Positions 58,450 to 64,000 of a stretch of DNA of 64,000 bases are shown in pieces. Position numbers and translations under genes: made by a program. Position 1 is the first letter of the stretch, and each line of letters begins with the position of its first letter. The notes beneath the pieces were generated by a model. That model saw nothing but the letters and a program-made list of their open reading frames with translations, did no database searches and was not told where the DNA came from. Source of the stretch: Welwitschia mirabilis (Eukaryota; Gnetophyta; Gnetopsida; Welwitschiales); assembly GCA_051453625.1 (NCBI GenBank), contig JBOZIK010000001.1, positions 179,554,569-179,618,568 on the forward strand, in the 5' to 3' direction.

Positions 58450-60665
58450 TTGGAATCTTGAAAGTTGGATGAACTTGGTTGAAAATTTGATTTTTTAATT
58501 AGTTTTTAAAAGGTTAAAAGTTATTCTAAAAATATGTATTCAACCTTGGTTGTGCTTGATTTTGATTTTATAATTTTTGAGATGTTTGATTAAAATCACA
58601 AAATTCTTTACATATTCTTTATTTGTATGTTGGTAATAGAGGACAATTTTTAGTGATGTAATAATTATCCTCACATAAGTCATAATTTGGTATAACATTT
58701 CTCTCGATTACATATTTGGCATCTAAAATCATTTCTATATACTTCTCTAGGGTTGTTGTGAAGTTTTAGATCAAATTTGTAGGGTTGTAATCCATATCTT
58801 TTTTTTTCTTAACCTCATTTAAATCTTTGNNNNNNNNNNNNNNNNNNNNNNNNNNNNNNNNNNNNNNNNNNNNNNNNNNNNNNNNNNNNNNNNNNNNNNN
58901 NNNNNNNNNNNNNNNNNNNNNNNNNNNNNCTTGGTTAGAAATTTAAGTTTTTGAATTAGTTTCTAAAAGGTTAAAAGTTGTTCTAAAAATACATATTCAG
59001 CCTTGGTTGTTCTTGATTTTGATTTTATAATTTTTGAGATGTTTGATTAAAATTATAAAATTATTTACATATTCTCTATTTTTATGTTGGTAATAGAGCA
59101 CAATTTTTAGTGATGTGATAACTGTCCTCACATAAGTCATAAGTTGGTATAACATTTCTCTCGCTTACAGGTTTGGCATCTAAAATCATTTCTATATACT
59201 TCTCTAGGGTTGTTGTGAAGTTTCAAATCAAATTTGTAGGGTTGTAATCCACCTCTTTTTTTTCTTAACCTCATTTAAATCTTTAATAATTTCACCTACA
59301 GTGCAGTTTTTTTTAGATGTTGGCCAAGTTTGACTAACCTCCAAAACTTCTTCTAATTTTTCCCAGGAATTTTCCAACATGAAGTTCATAAAGTTTCCAT
59401 CACAAAAGAAATCTACAAGTTGTTTTATGTGGAAATTTAGACCACTATAAAAGTATCTTACTAGTTCTTCTTATGAGAAAGCATCTACTAGATTAGAGTG
59501 AGTTGCTACAAAAAAACATTCATATGTGAAAGCATAATCTTCATTTTATTTTTATTGAAAGTTTGTTACCTTCTTTTTCCTTTTTCTTATGGTTTCTTCA
59601 CTTATGAATCTTTTGATGAAGTTTTCTTGGATATGTTCTTGAGTTTTTAAGCTTTTGTAGGTATGGTTTTTAGCCAATTTTTATATTTTCCTTTTAATGT
59701 CATGGGAAAGATTACCATGTATGTTCTATTAGTAATTTTTTTTTCCCATTTTTTGAGGTGAGAATTAATTATTCAATATCTTCAATATGTTGAAGAAGAT
59801 CCTCATCATCTTCTTCACTAAATGTTGGATAGGCATTTAAGTTCTTAAGCTCAACATCATCTCCTAGGGTTAGATCAAAAGGGTTTTGAATCTTTTATTT
59901 CTTATTGGCTAATAATTCTCAAGGGTAAGGTTTGCATTAGAATTAGGGGTAGNNNNNNNNNNNNNNNNNNNNNNNNNNNNNNNNNNNNNNNNNNNNNNNN
60001 NNNNNNNNNNNNNNNNNNNNNNNNNNNNNNNNNNNNNNNNNNNNNNNNNNNNTTCATAAAGTTTCTATTATAAAAGAAATCTACAAGTTGTTTTATGTGG
60101 AAATTTAGACCACTATAAAAGTAGCTTACTAGTTCTTCTCATGACAAAGCATCTACTGGATTAGAGTGGGTTGCTACAAAAAAACATTCATATGTGGAAG
60201 CATAATCTTTATTTTGTTTTTGTTGAAAGTTTGTTACCTTCTTTTTCCTTTTCTTATGGTTTCTTTGCTTATGAATCTTTTTATGAAGTTTTCTTGGATA
60301 TGTTCTTGAGTTTTTAAGCTTTTGTGGGGTATGGGTTTTAGCCAATTTTTAGCTTTACCTTTTAATGTCATGAGAAAGATTACCATGTATGTTCTATTAG
60401 TAATTTTTTTCTTCCCATTTTTTGAGGTGAGAATTAATTGTTCAATATCTGCAATATGTTGAAGGAGATCTTCATCATCTTCTCCACTAAATTTTGGATA
60501 GGCATTTAAGTTCTTAAGCTCAACATCATCTCCTGGGATTAGATCAAAAGGGGTTTGAATTTTTTATTTCTTATTGGCTAATAATTCTCTAAGGGTAAGT
60601 TTTGCATTAGAATTAGGGATAGAAGATTATATAATTTTTTTAACTTTCAGGTAGCACTTGACATT
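58450..60665 (-). pseudogene. gag of element E, with two duplicated segments
   Basis: The sense frame starts near 60665 (NSNAKLTLRELLANKK, stop, KIQTPFDLIPGDDVELKNLN, AYPKFSGEDDEDLLQHI), passes through capsid (TYMVIFLMTLKGKAKNWLKP, QENFIKRFIS, FYSGLNFHIKQLVDFF, SWEKLEEVLEVSQTWPTS) and ends in a zinc knuckle (59100-59141, YDLCEDSYHITKNC) whose first Cys is Tyr. This is the retrotransposon gag family of Athila/Tat elements. 59385-59952 and 60053-60613, and 58450-58829 and 58930-59288, are duplicates across 100-N gaps. In the 60.2-kb copy an A-run is one base shorter than in the 59.6-kb copy and breaks the frame that the other keeps open. Confidence 0.85.
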
Positions 60666-60669
60666 GTAA

Positions 60670-61297
60670 ACTGGTTTTCTCCTTATATAGGATTTTTTTA
60701 AGGAAATCTAATTTATAAAATATAAATTCATGAGTATTATGTGCACCTAGAGATTGTTTTTCTAATTTAGTTTTAATGTTTACCAGTCCTTCTCTAATGT
60801 TCTATTCTATTAGTAGCCTTTCTCTTTGATATCTCTTTTCTATGTTGACAATGTTATGGCATCTTACAAATAGAAAACAAATCAAAAACAACACTGACGT
60901 CCTATCTATCATGGAGATGACATAAGAAATAACTAACAGACAAAGTAGAAAATAGAAATAGAGCATAAAAAGACAAAAAATGAACATCGCTAGCTGTCAT
61001 TCTCTTAATTATCTAGATGACAAAGAATATGATAGAGACTATTTTATTTTAGAACATTAAAATCTAAAAACAAAAACCAAAGACAAAACAAAAATTACAG
61101 ACTCTCATCATATATGTCATGGAGATGATAGAGGGGATGATGGATATTTTTCTATTGAAAACTAAAACTAAATTTGGAAACAAACAATAAAAACCTACTA
61201 TTTGTAATAAAATATAATATTACTATAAATAAATAACCAAACAAAAATCCGATATACTCATTCGAATGATGATAACTCTTATACTCCTCAGTAGCCT
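60670..61297 (-). other. Leader of element E
   Basis: Non-coding stretch between PBS and gag. It holds at least three hairpin motif copies: 60894-60925 (decayed), 60995-61022 and 61102-61143. Confidence 0.6.
60995..61022 (-). repeat. Palindromic hairpin motif, leader of element E
   Basis: TGTCAT (60995-61000) and ATGACA (61017-61022) are perfect 6-base arms around 16 bases. Related copies flank it in the leader. Confidence 0.6.
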
Positions 61298-61315
61298 TCC
61301 TTGGTAATGATGGCA
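61298..61315 (-). other. Primer-binding site of element E, tRNA-Asp type, decayed
   Basis: In sense TGCCATCATTACCAAGGA against TGGCGCCGTTGCCGGGGA: 11 matches, six transitions and one transversion. It lies three bases from the LTR end at 61319, the same spacing as in element F. Confidence 0.7.
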
Positions 61316-61318
61316 ATT

Positions 61319-62831
61319 TGTTGTAATGTGCATTTTTGCAAGTGTTTTATACTCAAAAGATTCTATCATTTCATAAATAAAATAGATTTTTTACATAATA
61401 TAATATGCTAGCATGAGTGAAAGTAAATCCAAATGTCATATTCTTATTGAAANNNNNNNNNNNNNNNNNNNNNNNNNNNNNNNNNNNNNNNNNNNNNNNN
61501 NNNNNNNNNNNNNNNNNNNNNNNNNNNNNNNNNNNNNNNNNNNNNNNNNNNNNNNNNNNNNNNNNNNNNNNNNNNNNNNNNNNNNNNNNNNNNNNNNNNN
61601 NNNNNNNNNNNNNNNNNNNNNNNNNNNNNNNNNNNNNNNNNNNNNNNNNNNNNNNNNNNNNNNNNNNNNNNNNNNNNNNNNNNNNNNNNNNNNNNNNNNN
61701 NNNNNNNNNNNNNNNNNNNNNNNNNNNNNNNNNNNNNNNNNNNNNNNNNNNNNNNNNNNNNNNNNNNNNNNNNNNNNNNNNNNNNNNNNNNNNNNNNNNN
61801 NNNNNNNNNNNNNNNNNNNNNNNNNNNNNNNNNNNNNNNNNNNNNNNNNNNNNNNNNNNNNNNNNNNNNNNNNNNNNNNNNNNNNNNNNNNNNNNNNNNN
61901 NNNNNNNNNNNNNNNNNNNNNNNNNNNNNNNNNNNNNNNNNNNNNNNNNNNNNNNNNNNNNNNNNNNNNNNNNNATAAAATATTCAATGCAAATAAAAAT
62001 TCAAATGATTCTAAGATACTTCCTTTTATACTTAATAAGGGCTGCTATTGATGATCTATAGTACCCAAGAAATTGTTACCAAATCAAGGCGAGATAAACC
62101 ATACAAATCATTAAACAAACTAATATACAATAAATAAAATAGAGTTTATATTAAAAAGGTAACAACATTTAGGTTAAAAAATAGTTACAGTTCAATGAAG
62201 GATGCATAGCCCTCCACCAAAGGAATATCGTTTTACAACACTTGAGATAGATCTCCATCCTTTAATCTCCTGTACAAGAATTTTCGATGCAACGAAGATA
62301 GAAAGAAGAGTCGAAGGAGGACTTATTTATAGCAAAACACAATAGAAAATGAAAAACAAAAGGTGGTCTGAAAATGCATACTTTTACATAAAAGAATGTG
62401 GACAAAAAAGATAAGGATTGACTATCAAAGTCAGTTACATATCAGTGTCATCTTAACTATTATCCAGACTATAAGAGGTATGATAGCTCATTATAAAAGA
62501 TGATTCATAATGATGACTCAGCAATGATTTAGTAGTCAACATCAGAAACTAATGGTTTCATTGTCCTACCTATCACAGAGACAACAGAGGGGACGATAGT
62601 CTTCTTTGATCATTCTGTAAAGGAAAAACTAGGCTTTTTGTTAATAATATTTCTCCAAGGCTCTGTGTATCAGAATCTGCCTTACATGCATAAAATCTAA
62701 ATAATAATTTCACATTTCTATGATCTTATATTAATTCTCCAAAATCCTCAAAATTGCACCTAAACCTGTGCAAATGTCCTGTAAAATAGCTCATAAAATT
62801 CCATCAAATAGATGCAAATTGCAGTGCAACA
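61319..62831 (-). repeat. 5' LTR of element E
   Basis: The sense end ATTACAACA is at 61319 and the sense start TGTTGCACTGC at 62831, followed outward by TAGGA (one change from the target duplication GAGGA). Contains 522 N (61453-61974), a TATA box and U3 hairpin copies. Confidence 0.8.
62324..62331 (-). promoter_or_regulatory. TATA box, 5' LTR of element E
   Basis: Sense TATAAATAAGTCC; the promoter that would drive the element's genomic RNA. Confidence 0.6.
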
Positions 62832-63378
62832 TAGGAATTTAAAGATCTTCTAAGTTTTCTAAGCTCCTAGACTTCCTAANNNNNNNNNNNNNNNNNNNNN
62901 NNNNNNNNNNNNNNNNNNNNNNNNNNNNNNNNNNNNNNNNNNNNNNNNNNNNNNNNNNNNNNNNNNNNNNNNNNNNNNNGATAGCTCATTATAAAATATG
63001 ACTCATAATGATGACTCAGTAATGATTTAGTAGTCAACATCAGCAACTAATGGTTTCATTGTCTTGCCTATCATGGAGACAACAGAAGGGAGACAGTCTT
63101 CTTTGATCATTTGGCAAAGGCAAAACTAGCCTTTTTGTCAATAATCTTCCTCCAAGGCTCTATGTATCAGAATGTGCCTTACATGCATAAAATCTAGGTA
63201 ATAATTTTACATTTTCATGATCTTATATTAATTCTCTTAATTCCTCAAAATTGCACCTAAACTTATGCAAATGTCCTATAAAACAGCTCATAAAATTCCA
63301 TTAAATAAATGCAAATTGTAGTGTAACAGAGGATGTTGAAGATCTTCCAAGTTTTCTAAGCTCCTAGACTTCTTTAGC
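62483..63378 (-). repeat. LTR edge plus flanking DNA duplicated around a 100-N gap
   Basis: 62483-62879 and 62980-63378 are copies that both include the LTR start and about 50 bases of host flank (AGTTTTCTAAGCTCCTAGAC). Two independent LTR insertions cannot share a flank, so this is a segmental or assembly duplicate. Confidence 0.85.
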
Positions 63379-64000
63379 TCTAAGATTCAAAGGTAAAGTC
63401 TTTTTGTAAAATAAGTTTGAATTGAGGGAAGAAGAACTGTATTTATAATAAGAGAATGTGTGTAAAGTAAAAGGACTTGTTGCGACGGCAACTTAAGTGT
63501 ATTTGATAGGGTATTTTAAGTTGTTTTGCAGATAAANNNNNNNNNNNNNNNNNNNNNNNNNNNNNNNNNNNNNNNNNNNNNNNNNNNNNNNNNNNNNNNN
63601 NNNNNNNNNNNNNNNNNNNNNNNNNNNNNNNNNNNNAAAGGACATAACATAAGCCAATAGTAATGATGGGGGTTTCATAGCATCTCATAAAGGCTTTCAT
63701 GACCATTAGATGCTTCAATAATATTTAAAAAATGCTTTTTATTCCATCATATGTAATCATAATAATGAATAAAAATAATAAGTCTTCATAATTAACATTT
63801 AATCATGCATAAATTCTAGAAACATGGAACAATAATAAGTAATGATATCATCACCACTAAAAGAACATTCTTAAAGATTATAGAGTAATATTTTAGTCTT
63901 TGCAAGACAATAGAAACTCGGATCATAATTTAATATAATAGGACATCAAAAATATAATATTTTTATTAGTTGAATATTTTAGAATGATTAAATCTTTTAA
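63379..64000. other. Flank of element E, no gene
   Basis: Contains a minus-strand TATTTATA box at 63440-63447 and a 100-N gap (63537-63636). Nothing else recognised. Confidence 0.35.

Larger units (their letters stand above)
51961..63333 (-). mobile_element. Element E: Athila/Tat-like LTR retrotransposon with gag and protease only
   Basis: Bounded by GAGGA at 51961-51965 and GAGGA at 63329-63333, a 5-base target-site duplication. Sense order from right to left: 5' LTR (61319-62831, or to 63328 in the duplicate), PBS, leader, gag, protease, long non-coding region shared with element F, polypurine tract and 3' LTR (51966-53218). No RT, RNase H or integrase motif was found between protease and 3' LTR, so most of pol has been deleted or never existed in this derivative. 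Several segments are duplicated around 100-N gaps, so the true length is shorter than it appears. Confidence 0.8.

Noticed and set aside
1-64000. CRISPR arrays, operons, rRNA genes, functional tRNA genes, organelle DNA
   Set aside because: None seen. The sequence has plant nuclear retrotransposon organisation throughout, and the tRNA-like stretches lack a paired acceptor stem.

Overview
This window looks like intergenic nuclear DNA of a land plant, most likely a repeat-rich seed plant. It has no bacterial or viral gene organisation. It is very AT-rich (about 70% by eye) and CG dinucleotides are strikingly rare: I count three in the first 1,200 bases. Almost every recognisable protein segment belongs to a plant-type LTR retrotransposon (Ty3/gypsy chromovirus, Ty3/gypsy Athila/Tat-like, Ty1/copia), and all are riddled with stops and frameshifts. 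The only clear cellular gene is a decayed, intron-containing ANTH-domain clathrin-assembly gene. I cannot name the species. The scaffold has 23 runs of N. Seventeen are exactly 100 N, and at least 12 of those are bordered by direct duplications of the same sequence, so much of the apparent tandem duplication may be unmerged haplotypes or contig overlaps.

Layout. 1-9481: a plus-strand LTR retrotransposon (element F) missing the start of its 5' LTR. It has a decayed tRNA-Asp primer-binding site, a broken unknown ORF instead of gag-pol, a long 3' internal region, a polypurine tract and a 3' LTR. 9482-19600: nested gypsy debris, comprising two minus-strand chromovirus copies (B 10050-12772; A 12873-17735, with chromodomain, integrase, RNase H, RT and gag), an Athila/Tat-like RT fragment, and an inverted-repeat-bounded RT/RNase H fragment. 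19600-39200: relatively repeat-poor, with an exon-like fragment near 21.1 kb, the ANTH pseudogene at 30.5-33.3 kb, and the end of a CACTA-like DNA transposon at 34.8-35.04 kb. 40-46.4 kb: tandem repeats, a chromovirus LTR without attached coding sequence, and a minus-strand Ty1/copia gag-pol remnant cut by that LTR. 46.9-51.0 kb: a 1.85-kb unit present twice, carrying a tRNA-like SINE head. 51.97-63.33 kb: a minus-strand Athila/Tat-like element (E) with matching GAGGA target-site duplications, both LTRs, PBS, gag and protease but no visible RT or integrase.

Elements E and F are relatives. They share LTR ends (TGTT...AACA-like), a tRNA-Asp PBS, the leader layout and the whole 3' internal region. 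F carries an unrelated-looking ORF where E carries gag-protease. Both carry copies of a short palindromic hairpin motif (consensus about CTGTCATCC-loop-GGATGATAG) in the leader just after the PBS, in U3, and inside the element. This is the most interesting structured signal in the window and could be an RNA dimerisation, packaging or regulatory element. Decay is overwhelmingly C-to-T/G-to-A: PBS changes, stop codons from Gln codons, and catalytic Asp-to-Asn changes in the E protease and in copia protease, integrase and RT all fit methylation-driven mutation.
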